DNA of 64,000 nt from Camellia lanceoleosa. Its lineage: Eukaryota > Streptophyta > Magnoliopsida > Ericales > Theaceae. Positions 22,861 through 34,049 of the stretch are shown here, one piece after another; position 1 is the first letter of the stretch, and the number at the start of each line of letters is the position of its first letter. The notes under the pieces were generated by a model. It ran no database searches. It saw only the letters and a program-made list of their open reading frames with translations, and had not been told where the DNA came from. The stretch lies in assembly GCA_025200525.1 (NCBI GenBank), contig CM045761.1:202360321-202424320 (forward strand), read 5' to 3'. The translations under genes were made by a program, and so were the position numbers.

Positions 22861-25800
22861 ATGGAACAGATGCTTGCAACATTGACCGAAGCTATGACAC
22901 AACAGCAGAGACAACAACCTTTGCCCCTTCCGCTTCTACTGGTACAAGTTGAACCTAATAATAATAACATTATCAACCTGACACAGAAATTCATGAAGAT
23001 GAAACCGCCAACTTTCTTAGGTGGGATTGAACCGTTGAAAGCGGAACCATGGTTGCTTGAGATGGAAAAGTTGTTTGAAGTTTTTCCCTGTACCGAGACT
23101 CAAAAGGTTTTATTGGCCACCTATACTCTTAAAGACGAAGCTCGGAGGTGGTGGTTACTGATTCGGAATAGCAATGAAAACATGACATGGGCTCGATTCA
23201 ATGAAATCTTTTATGAAAAGTACTTCCCTCAGTATTTTTTGGACCGAAAAGTACCCGAATTCCAAGAACTTAAGCAAGGCAGAATGTCCGTAGCTGAGTA
23301 CTAGGCTCAGTTCACTGAGTTAGCTAGATTTGCTCCTCACATGGTAGACACGGACTATAAGAAAGCCCGCAAATTTGAAGAAGGATTGGACTTAGACATA
23401 TTTGATCAAGTAAGCGTATTAAAGTTGCCAACATATATGCAAGTTCTTGACAGATCCTTAATGACAGAAGCCACCCTAGCCGCTATGAGATAAAGTAAAG
23501 CCCCAGTAACAACAACAACTGAATGGAGAGGAAAAGGTCTGGGTATGGTTTTAGAAAGGGTCGTTCTCATGTAAATAAAAAGCAGAACATGGGATCTACA
23601 AGCAGCTCGAGTCAGAGCAGTGGGTCTATTCCAATTTGCCCTGATTATGGAATGAGGCATAAGGGTGTGTGTTACCGAGCATCCGGTGCTTATTTCCGAT
23701 GTGAAAAGACAGGTCATGTAGTGAAAGATTGCCCGCTTGGGTTTGATAATGCCAACCGCTTTACAACAAGTTCAGCTGGATCTGCTTCTACGGCTAAAAT
23801 AAATGCAAGAGCTAATACTGTGAAAAAAACTCTGAGACAAGGTCGAATGTTTGCCTTAGTGCCTGGTGACGTACAGAACACCGAAGCTGTGGTGTCAGGT
23901 ATACTCCCTATATGTTCTCAAAATGCATGTGTACTGATAGATTCTAGTTTTATGCATTCTTTCGTATCGCGTGCTTTCTCTCAGAAATTAACTAGACCAT
24001 TAGAACCTATGAACTGTTTACTATTTGTATCTACACCGTCTGGGGGTTCTATGATATGTGCTTATGTTTATCCGGCATGTGATATTATGATTAGTGATAT
24101 GACATTGTATTTTGACTTGTTGCCCTTAAACATTGATCATTTTGATTGTATTCTGGGTATGGACTGGTTGACTAAATATTGTGTCACCATTGACTGTGCA
24201 AGTAAATTTGTTATGTTTAGACCACCTGATATGCCTGAATTTATTTTACTAGAAATAGGGTAGTTTCTCCTCCATACTTGATTTCGCCCATGAAAGCTGT
24301 TAAATTGCTTAGGAAATGATGTAGGGGCTACTTGTGTTGTATACTGACTGCATCATCTGATAATGCTAATATGGAAACTATTCCTGTTGCTTGTGAATTT
24401 CCCAATGTGTTTTCGAATGACTTGCTTGGAGACTTAGTCAATAGAGAAATTGAATTCACTGTTGAAGTAACTCCGGGAACACAACCTATTGCCAAGACCT
24501 CCTATAGAATGTCAATCTCAGAATTGAAAGAATTGAAAACTCAACTTCAAGAACTGTTAAACAAGAAATTCGTCCGTCCAAGCACTTCACCTTCGGGTGC
24601 TCCAGTCCTATTTGTCAAGAAGAAAGATGGATCTTTGAGGTTATGTATAGATTATCGGGAATTGAACAAAGTAACTATCAAGAACAAATACCCTCTACCC
24701 TGAATAGATGACTTGTTTGACCAACTTCAAGGAGCCCAAGTGTTTTCCAAGATTGACCTTAGATCCAGGTATCACCAGTTAAAAGCTAAGGCAGAAGACA
24801 TAGAGAAAACTGCATTCAGAACTAGATACGGACACTATGAATTTTTGGTAATGCCATTTGGGGTGACTAATGCACCTGCTGCCTTTATGGACCTTATGAA
24901 CAGGGTGTTTAAATCATATCTGGATGAATTTGTTGCTGTATTTATTGATGATATTTTGATTTACTCCAAAAGTAGGGAAGATCATGAGAATCACTTGAGA
25001 ACCGTGTTACAGATTCTAAGAGAAAAGAAACTATATGCAAAATTCTCCAAATGTGAATTTTGGCTTGACAGTGTAGCATTCTTGGGGCATGTAATCAACA
25101 GAGATGGTATTTCAGTTGATCCTCAGAAAATTGAAGACATTGTGAACTGGCCAAGACCAACTGATGTGTTAGAAGTGAGAAGTTTTCTAAGACTTGCAAG
25201 TTACTACAGAAGGTTTATGAAAGATTTCTCAAAACTTGCTATGCCACTAACGCAGCTAACATAGAAAAATGTGCCATTTGATTGGAATGATCAGCGTGAA
25301 ACAACTTTTCAAGAGTTGAAAACCAGATTAGTGACTGCACCAATCTTAACTCTACCTAATGGTACCAATGGGTTCCAGATTTACAGTGACGCTTCGTATA
25401 AAGGGTTGGGTTTTGTACTAATGCAAAATGGGAAAGTAATTGCTTATACCTCTCGATAACTTTGTCCACATGAAAAGAATTACCCAACTCATGACCTTGA
25501 ATTAGTAGCTGTCGTCTTTGTTAGGGATAGGCACGGGTTGGTTGTGGCCACGAAATCTCTAATCCGTTATCCGTTCGCTTGATTGGCAGATTGGAGAAAA
25601 TCAATCCGCATCCGTCCACCAATCCGACGGATGTGGATTGAGCGGATTGACAGTTTGGCGGATGGATGCGAATTGGTTTGGCGGTTTAAAATTTTATAAA
25701 TTTTCAACATAATTCAACTTGTACATTTCCTCAAAAAAGAAAAGAAAAAAAAAGAAGTATTACAGTCAATGACTTAAAAAAGTATTGCAATCATTGTACA

Positions 25801-28188
25801 CCTCATCCAAAGAAAGAAAGTTTGAAACTTTAGAATATCACAATCACTGCATGTCTCATCCACATATTACAATCACAGCATGATTCATCCACATAAAGTA
25901 TTACAATCTGTGGTTCTTAAAATATAAAAACAATTCAAACCACCAAAACCATGAACAGAGCAGTAGTAGAGATTGTATGTCTTTGTATTGTTACATCTAG
26001 ATATAGTTAGATTTAAAATTCAAAAAATATAGATAAATAATATGTTTATTTTTTTCAATTCAAAAAATATATTCAAGTTGAAAACTTTTTTTCAACAGAA
26101 TATTTAAACTCTTTTTTCAATTGAAAACACAAACAAAATATTTAAACAAATTGAAAACACAAAGTTTTATAAATTACTAGGGGTGCTCGAGGTTTGGCGA
26201 TTCGGTTGTGGCCAAAGGAATCTCAAATTCGCCATCCATTCGCCAAATTGGCGGATTGGAGAAAATCAATCCGTAATCATCCGCTCGTCATCACGCATCC
26301 GGTCAAAATGCGGCGGATCGGTTCGGTTTGGTCGGTTTTGGCGGATCGGTATATCCGCTGCTCATCCCTAGTCTTTGCTTTGAATATTTGGCGACATTAT
26401 ATGTATGGTGTGACTTGTGAAGTATACACGGATCATAAAAGTTTGAAATATTTCTTCACCCAAAAAGAATTGAACATGAGACAACGAAGATGGTTAGAAT
26501 TGATTAAAGATTATGACTTGCAAATTTTGTACCATCTGGGAAAAGCAAACACAGTTGCTGATGCTTTGAGCCGCAAATCCATGGGTAAATTGTCATGCTT
26601 ACTCACCGGTCAGAGAGACTTGATATGTGACTTAGAAAGAAATGAAATTGAAGTTGTAATGCACAAACAATGCGGAATCTTAGCTGTTATTTCTGCTTAA
26701 CCTGTAATCATTGAAGAAATTAGAGAGAAACAACTTGAAGATGAGTTCTTGAAAAAGATTGTGGAAGAATTTGACTCAAAGCCGAGGCCGGGGTTTGTGT
26801 TTGAGAATAATGTGTTGAAATTTCATAATAGACTTTGTGTACCAGATTCCTCTGATTTAAGAAAGTGTATTATGACTGAAGCTCACAACTTCAAATTTGC
26901 CATGTATCTGGGGAACACAAAGATGTATCATGACTTGAGACAGAACTTCTGGTAGCATGGAATGAAGAAAAGCATTGCCGACTTTGTAGCTAAATGTTTG
27001 CACTGCCAACAAGTTAAAACTGGACATCAACGACCCGCTGGATTACTTCAGTTGCTTCTAATACTAGAATGGAAGTGAGAACATATGACTATGGATTTCA
27101 TTGTTGGTTTGTCTCGCTCTTCTTGAGGTATGGATTCTATATGGGTCATAGTTGATCGTTTGACTAAATCTGTCCACTTTCTACATGTTAAAACCATTTA
27201 TAATGTGGACAAATTAGCTAACATGTATATGAATGAAATTGTGAGATTACATGGTGTACCAGTATCTATTGTATCTGATAGAGATTCGAAATTTATATCA
27301 AGATTCTGGCAGAGTTTGCAACTGGCTTTGGGAACCGAATTGCGATTGAGTAATGCCTACCATCCACAGACAGACGGTCAATCTGAAAGAACCAATCAGA
27401 CTTTGGAAGATATGTTGCGGATGTGTGTGTTGGACTTCCAAAGGAATTGGGAGACTTATCTACCTTTAGCCGAGTTTATATACAATAACAGTTATCATTC
27501 AAGTATTGGAATGGCTCCTTATGAAACTTTGTATGGACAGAAATGTCGTTCTCCTATCTGTTGGACTGAAGTGGGTGACAGACCATTGTTGGGACCAGAA
27601 CTTGTACAAAAAATAACTAAAAATATGAAATTAATTCAACAGAGGTTGAAAACTGCATAAAATAGCCAAAAGAGGTATGCAGATGTCCGAATGCGAGATA
27701 GAGAATATGAAGTTGGGGATCATGTGTTCATAAAAGTGACTCCAATGAAAGGGCAAACGTGGTTTGGAGTGAAAGGCAAGTTGGCATCAAGATACATCGG
27801 ACCATATGAAATTCTTGAAAAGATCAATTCAGTAACATACTGAGTAGCCTTACCTCTGGTCATGAAGCATATGCATAATGTTTTTCATGTATCTATGCTT
27901 CAAGAGTATTTGAGAGATCCACTACATGTGATTAAGCCAACTCATGTACTTCTAAAAGATGATTATACAAACGAGAAGAGGCCAATGCAAATTGTGAATA
28001 GTCGAATCAAAAGATTGAGAAACAAGAAAATTCCGTTAGTAAAGGTCGATTGGCAGAATAATGAAGAAACCTATGCAACTTGGGAAACAGAAGAAGACAT
28101 GATGAAAAGATATCTTGAACTATTCCCTTTGGATCCGGTATTCTTTCAAAATGAAGGTAATTCGAGTTTAGAGAACCAAACTCTTTAA
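22861..28188 (+). pseudogene. Element A gag-pol, inactivated
   Basis: Order along the strand: capsid-type gag (22861-23490; FMKMKPPTFLGG, DEARRWW, FYEKYFP), zinc knuckle (about 23690; first Cys changed to Tyr), protease (about 23935; DSG active site changed to DSS), reverse transcriptase (24447-25010; [28 protein letters not shown] with both Asp kept), RNase H (25270-25515 and 26379-26580, split by the hAT relic; [17 protein letters not shown]), integrase (26880-27660; HxxxH region, DRLTKSVHF, VSDRDSKF, HPQTDGQSERTNQTL), and a chromodomain (27990-28130; IPLVKVDWQ, TWETEEDM). At least nine stops and several frame breaks interrupt it. Most stops fit C-to-T or G-to-A loss of CGA, CAA or TGG codons, the usual decay of methylated plant transposons. 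Confidence 0.9.
25522..26370. mobile_element. 849-bp non-autonomous hAT element inside element A RNase H
   Basis: Ends are inverted: TAGGGATAGGCACGGG at left and, on the other strand, TAGGGATGAGCAGCGG at right. Flanks are GTCTTTGT (25514-25521) and GTCTTTGC (26371-26378), an 8-bp duplication with one change, diagnostic of hAT. Removing it restores continuous RNase H reading around the GTCTTTGC codons. Subterminal regions repeat 'ggcggattggagaaaatcaa' (near 25590 and 26252). No transposase is present. Confidence 0.9.
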
Positions 28189-28199
28189 AGGAGGAAGGC

Positions 28200-28908
28200 T
28201 GTAACAACCCCGACCCATGATTAACGTTAATCCATGATTTCATATGTCTAATAAGTTATTAAGATCAAATTCTGAATTAATTACATGCGTGTTGCATTAT
28301 TTGTATTTATATATGTTTAACGTAGGAAAATCTATTCATGTTTCTGTTTTGATTTGTAGTTAAAGGCCTTATCGGCATCCGATTCAGAAATTGACTTGAT
28401 TTTTGTGTTAATTGGAATTTTTGGAATTTTATAGTGGGTTTAATTGAAATTCAATTCAGAACGATTAAATTGGATTAATTTAATGCCACTTAATTAGCTT
28501 TAATTAACTATCTTTAGGTAAGCCTATATAAGGCTTCTTATGTGCTCTCACTCACTCTTTTCTTCATTCTAACATATTTTGAGCTCTCTCACACACACAC
28601 AACGTGTAGAGAGAGAGAGAGACTAGGAAGAAGTTTTCAACAAGGAATTTGCTAGGAGATTTAGAGAATTACTCAAGATTTTGACTAATTAAAGCTCAAT
28701 TGGGTAGCCTAGGTAAAAGCTCAACCTTGTAACCTTATAATTGAGTCATTTAGCACATGAATACAAGTAAAATAGGTGAATTCATATGGGAATTGAGCTA
28801 GAATTGAAGAAAGCTAAGTCATTCCATACATGCATGCATATTTCTTAGCATTTTAAAGTTGTATTTAAAGCTTTTCTCACATGCATGTTGTAATTCTAGC
28901 ATGGTTTG
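28200..28908 (+). repeat. Element A 3' LTR, piece 1
   Basis: Matches the first about 730 bp of the 5' LTR and stops at 'gcatggtttg', where element B begins. GTTTG at 28904-28908 is the left target duplication of B. Confidence 0.9.
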
Positions 28909-29323
28909 TGTGGAGAAGTGGTTTTGGAAATATTCTCTGAATCCTGTAGAACACTTTTGATCCTTAGCAAGTCACCTGAAAAGGAATGAACACTCCGGTC
29001 AGGGGTGCCAGAATTAGCACTCTGATGGATAAGTCAATATATACTCTCTTGGTTGCTTATATCTTAAGTTAATCTTACTTGTTCTCACATACCTTTCTTT
29101 GGTTGATGCTCCTCTATTTATATTTTTCTTTTGGGCCTCAGGATCGGGCCCACCCTTAATCCATTGCACGTTTATGTATTTGGCCTTAGTTCGACTAGTT
29201 CCACGGCCGATTAATATATTCGGCTTTGGGATCATCCAAGATGAAGCCGAGTACAAATTTCGTCCTTAACTGTCCTCATACCGTTATTCGGCTTTATTGC
29301 CCCCATAATATCAGACTCCCACA
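28909..29323 (-). repeat. Element B LTR (left copy)
   Basis: 415 bp, TGTGGAGAAG...CTCCCACA. TATAAATA on the minus strand at 29115-29122 marks the promoter and shows the element reads leftwards. Confidence 0.9.
29115..29122 (-). promoter_or_regulatory. TATA box of element B LTR
   Basis: Minus-strand TATAAATA. The equivalent box is at 41258-41265 in the LTR of element C, so it is kept between the two elements. Confidence 0.5.
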
Positions 29324-29701
29324 ATTTCCCCCCAAACATCCTATTAACGCCAGTTAGTCGGCATGTTTGGTTTTGAACTTGAAAAGTCAAGGAAAGAATG
29401 GCGGTTAACCTCATTCCAACGCATGTCAAAACACACTTCTCAAGCATCATTATATCGTCCCGCCTCTTCGTACGCTTCCTTCATTTAATGCGATTTGAAA
29501 CTATGTTGTCCCTTCGAGTGTAAGTTTTTTGAATACTCAAAGCTTCTGGTTTGCCTCTCGATATACTTCCATTTCGCGACCTCTGCAACTTCCTTCGGTT
29601 TCTCATTATCTCTTCTGCTTTTTGTAAGTTCTCTTCTCCTTCATTTCGAATCTCATTTCCTTGTTTATTTTTGGTTTCGCATAATCCTTAGGTTGGCTAG
29701 G

Positions 29702-31842
29702 ATGGCAAAACACTTAAAAGAACTCCTTTCTCCAGAACGAATTTCCGATTTTCGACGCCATTATTCCATCCCCGACGACGTCCATCTGTCATTCGTGCAA
29801 ACAACACCATTGATATAGAGAGGACTGATGAAAGTACAATCATCTTTCCTCTTTTATCAATTGCTGAGGGCGGAGTCCGTTTTCTCTTTCACCCATTTTT
29901 AAGGGTCGTCCTTCGATACTGGGGTCTAATCCCTTCCCAACCTAATGTAAATTTCTTCCGAATCATAATAGGGATTATAGAGTTGAACCGATTCCTTAGG
30001 ATTATCTTGGTATTCCTGCAATTCGACATTGCTCTGCCTTAGCCAAATCTACTAGCTGGCTGGGACGCTATTTTCTCAGGGCCAAGGATACCGATCATCA
30101 CTTAGTGACTACGCTTGCCAACTCTAGCAAGCGTGTTGACGATGTCATGGTCGTTGTCCGCGGTAACTGGGAATTCGGTAAGGGCGAAGATCGCCTAGAT
30201 CTAGTGCCTAGGCGAAAAGGCGAACCAAGTGGCCGTATAATCCCCCATGTATATTTGTTGAGTATTTATCCGGCTTAAATTCTTCGTACTTACGATTTTA
30301 TTTTGTGCAGGTAACGACTTGAAAAAAGTTCTTGCTTCGGCCGATGACGCTGTACTTGCACAGATTAAAACCACGCTCTAATTCTTTGGCCGTTTGAATC
30401 TTCAGAAGCAAGGCAGGGTGACCCACATACTTTTAAGATATGAGCCGACCTACTCCACGTTTTTTACTGTAGATAACATTCCGATTCCAAGGGGTGAACA
30501 GCAGCTTACAGCGCTTGTTTTTCCAAACTTCAAGAATCTTAGGCAAATTGGTCTTGAAGCTTCAGATTCAGAGCCAGTGGATAAACAAGTAGCCGAAGTT
30601 GCTAAGCAGCTGGATCAACCATCGGACAGCTCCAAAAGACTAGAGTTTGATGCGGCACTGAATTCGGATTTTGAGGAAGCTGGCCTCAATCCTTCATCAA
30701 CTTCGAGCCGACCAGATGTCCCCTTCGAAGATATTTTCACCGAATTAGGGGACCTATCCAGCTCATATCCTGATAACAAGGCTGGTGAATCACTTACTCA
30801 GTTGGCCAAGAAGAAAAATGCTGAGAGAATGGCTGCACGCAAGAAAGCTGAAGCGGAACGATCTCAGCCTCCACCACCTCCACCTAAAGTTAGGACTGAG
30901 TCTACACCGCCTGCTCATGTTGAGAAGACAACTCATACTGATACGGCCGAAACTGAGCTTGTTATTGATCAACCAGAGGGTCAGGTGTTGGAGCAACGGG
31001 GGGAAAAGCGTCTGGCTGAGATCGAAGATTATTCGAAAAACCTGGTTGATAAACGGCCACGCATAGAAGAATCAGACCTAGTTGTGTCGTTTACAATACA
31101 ACCCAGGATAAATAACGTGCCGATTGCTTCCGATGCATCAGCAGTGAAAGATGCTATAGTGGCCTTGAGCTTGGCCTCCTTAATTTCATTGCCGGTTGAA
31201 AAGGCGACCTTTCGGGCAGAGCCTGATCTATTATCCATAACATTAGCTACTCAATCGGCGATATTGGTATGTGTCTTAATCCTTAGTTCTGCATCAAAAA
31301 CTAAAAATTTTTGTATATCACCTATCTTGTTGATTTATTGGTTTGTAGGCGGTGGGGATGATAACAAAGATTGGTCGTCGCCAACATGACGCAATCGAGC
31401 AGATCGACTTTCTGACAATCGAAGTGGAAGTTAAAAAGAACAAAGCAGCAGAAGCCTCTCGTCGAATCGAATCTAAGGCCCTGAAAGTGGCGGAAGAAAG
31501 AGCGAGGGCCAATGCTAAAGCTGACAAGGCCAAGAATTTTGATCGATTGAGATTGCCGCTGAAGGAAGAGCGAACACGAGCGAAAAAGCGCTCAAATTGG
31601 CCAACAAGACGATATCCAAGCTAGAGGCTAACTTGGAAGATTTGAAGAAGGCGAAGGAAAAGGCCGAATCCGAGACATCCAAGGCCTTCCAAGCCGGCCA
31701 AGACACAGCCTTAGAGAGCTATGCCAAGGAAGTGCCTAAGTTTGAAAATAAGGGCTTCAAACACGGCTGGCTCAAAGCCTTAGCTGCTGCTAACGTGATA
31801 TCGAACAATGCATTGCAGACGAGTATTTGGAGTAGACATTGA
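29702..31842 (+). pseudogene. Element B antisense ORF1 (three exons, Transposase_28-like N-terminus, coiled-coil C-terminus)
   Basis: Lies opposite to gag-pol. It starts MAKHLKELLSPERISDFRRH. Exon 1 runs to 30228, intron 30229-30310, exon 2 30311-31266, intron 31267-31348, exon 3 31349-31842. A leader intron (ttttgtaagttctc to ccttag) precedes the ATG. The N-terminal part (IAEGGV, FPLxPFLRxVL, LIPSQPNVNFFRI) resembles the plant 'putative gypsy-type transposon' (Transposase_28) domain. Then come RVDDVMVVVRGNWEFG, an acidic Ser-rich linker, a Pro run, IQPRINNVPIASDASAVKDA, and a Lys/Glu/Ala-rich coiled coil ending FENKGFKHGWLKAL. Exon 2 is open for over 300 codons. Exon 1 has an early stop and frame breaks near 29815 and 30000, and exon 3 has a frame break near 31550. 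The function is unknown. The same gene structure is kept in element C. Confidence 0.75.
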
Positions 31843-32229
31843 GTCCCTGAAAACTAACCTAGGCTCAAAGTGATTTTCGTTTCGTGTTGGTATCTGAATA
31901 TATGTAGGTTTTGTTAGATTTTGACTGTATTTTGGTTAGAAGTTCAAATGTAAGGTAGCTTTCATGTGTAAATTGACTTCTGTATATACTCAATTTATGA
32001 ATAAAAAATGACTTTGTTTTTCTGCTTACTGAATGTACTCGATCTGTGAATGAAAATTGCCTTTGCTTTTCTGGTTATTGAAGATCTTGAAATAAGTAAC
32101 TGCTTAGTGGAACTATTAAATTAAGATCATGAAATAAGATGTAAGATCATGAAATAAGTTTTAACGGAACTATTAAATTAATTCGGCTCTAGATTAACTG
32201 CTTAGCTTGGTCAAGCCGAAGATACTAAT

Positions 32230-32850
32230 GCATTTTCCCTTGCCCCAGCAGATTGGTGAATGTGGCCAACAATTATCGGCCATTCATGAATTGGCTGGGG
32301 TAGCCAATATTTTCGGCACAATGGACTGATGTTAGGCCGAATAGATTAATTAATTTGCCCTTGCCCTAGCGGATTAATGAATGTGGCCAACGATTATTGG
32401 TCATTCATGAATTGGCTGGGGCAGCCTATCTTGTCGGCACAAAGTAGTGATGTTAGGCCGAATATATTAATTAGTCTACCTTTGCCCCAGCGGATTAGTG
32501 AACGTGACCAACGATTATCGACCATTCATGAATTGGCTGGGGCAGCCAATCTTTTCGGCACAATGGACTGATGTTAGGCTGAATTGATTAATTAGTCTGT
32601 CTTTGCCCTAGCGGATTAGTGAACGTCGCCAACGATTATCGGTCATTCATGAATTGGCTAAGGTAGCCAATCTTTTCGGCACAAGGGAATATACTATACT
32701 AGTGTATTAATTCGACACTATATTAACTGCTTAGCTTTGTCAAGCCAAATATACTAGTGCATCCACCCTTGCCCCAGCAGATTGGTGGACGTTGCCGCCG
32801 ATTATCAGCCATTTATGAATTGGCTAGGGCAGTATTGAAGAGATCGCTTT
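32230..32850. repeat. Element B array 1: 121-bp tandem repeat, 4-5 copies
   Basis: Anchors 'tgccccagcggattagtgaa' recur at 32241, 32362, 32483 and 32604 (exactly 121 bp apart), with a more diverged copy at 32770. Each unit also has 'gaattggctggggcagcc' and 'ttttcggcacaa'. It lies between antisense ORF1 and ORF2, the same place as the 118-bp array of element C. Confidence 0.85.
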
Positions 32851-32965
32851 GGGAGCGGTGCACCCCCGGGTAATAAAAAGGGTGGTTGCTTCGTGCGCGT
32901 AGGTCCCATTAGTGTGTCCAAACTCAACTCAAACCAGTCTGTCGAAGAAGGTTAGATAAGTGTGA

Positions 32966-33886
32966 ATGTCAAGTAGACTATTCTTCAACAGTAGAGGAGA
33001 AGGAAGGACATTGGCTGAGCTGTACTCAGCGATGATTCGAGGTGGGGAACCTTCATGAATGGGAAGTAGGACCTCTGGGAAGCGGGAGAGGTGTTACTCT
33101 CCACGTCGTCAAAGTAGGTCACCTAGGAGAGAGAAGCGACAGCGGGGGAACTCCCCTCATTCGTGAAATGACAGCAATGGGCCACCGCATCCGTTGAGTT
33201 TTTCAATCTTTATTGGGAACAAACCGATAACGAAAGCAGATTCGATCATCCGAGATCCAAGCGTGGCAGTTGAATTTGCATGACAGATTTTTCTGCCAGA
33301 AGTCCAGCAGTCGATGATTGATCGACCAGATTTTGAAGTGTTTCGAGAGGGCATTCACAGAGCGGTGAAATGATTATACACCGCCTATGGGATCGGCATG
33401 TGCCTTCCTGCCGCGCAGCGGGAGATCAAACAGAAAGATGAACACATTCGTAATTTAGAAGCTCGCGCGGAGAAAACTGAGCAGGAGTTAAGAAAAGTCA
33501 AAATCGTCGAGACTCAGTCGGCTGGCTAAGCTAACCTGATTGTGGAGGAAAGGGTAACCCAACGTCTTATAAGTCACACGATTGCCGATCGCGATACGGC
33601 AAGCATGTTTGTAATATAGGCTACAAAGACCAGAGCTTATGAACAAGGCTTTCATACGGGCTGAAAAGTTGGAATAGAGAAGACGAAGGAAAAGCTCGCC
33701 GAGGAGTTCTGTCGATGCGAGAATCATGGATTTAAGCATAAATGGGTCAAGGCTCTCCATGTCGCGAAGGCTCTCCGAGCAGCAGGTGTTGACTCGGCGT
33801 CGCCGTTATATCAGGGTCATCATTTTCCCTTCGCGACTTTTGAAGTCGATAAGAGCGACGACGAGGGTGACACCGAACAAAACTAA
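32966..33886 (+). pseudogene. Element B antisense ORF2, decayed
   Basis: Counterpart of the better-kept ORF2 in element C. The start chosen (ATG at 32966) aligns with the ATG at 44708 in C. Readable blocks: PLSFSIFIGNKPI, KADSIIRDPSVAVEFA, QIFLPEVQQSM, DFEVFREGIHRAV, a Glu/Lys-rich coiled coil (NLEARAEKTEQELRKVK), KEKLAEEFCRCE, NHGFKHKWVKALHVAKAL and an acidic tail (KSDDEGDTEQN). Several stops (for example CGA to TGA after EFA) and frame breaks interrupt it. The function is unknown. The middle and the GFKHxWxKA signature resemble the 3' half of ORF1. Confidence 0.65.
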
Positions 33887-34049
33887 ATGTATTGTACCAC
33901 TTTAACATAAATTGGAATCGAACTATGTATTCTCAATTAATTTAATGAAACATATTATTTTAAACGTTTGTATGTTATTTCAATCAACGTTTATAGATTC
34001 AGCTATGATCATCTTCTATTTTATGTCAACTGCGTTTATGCGTTAATCA

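Noticed and set aside
30785..31238. Additional open frames overlapping antisense ORF1 of element B
   Set aside because: They are shadows of the 331-codon exon 2 frame, which has the conserved counterpart in element C.
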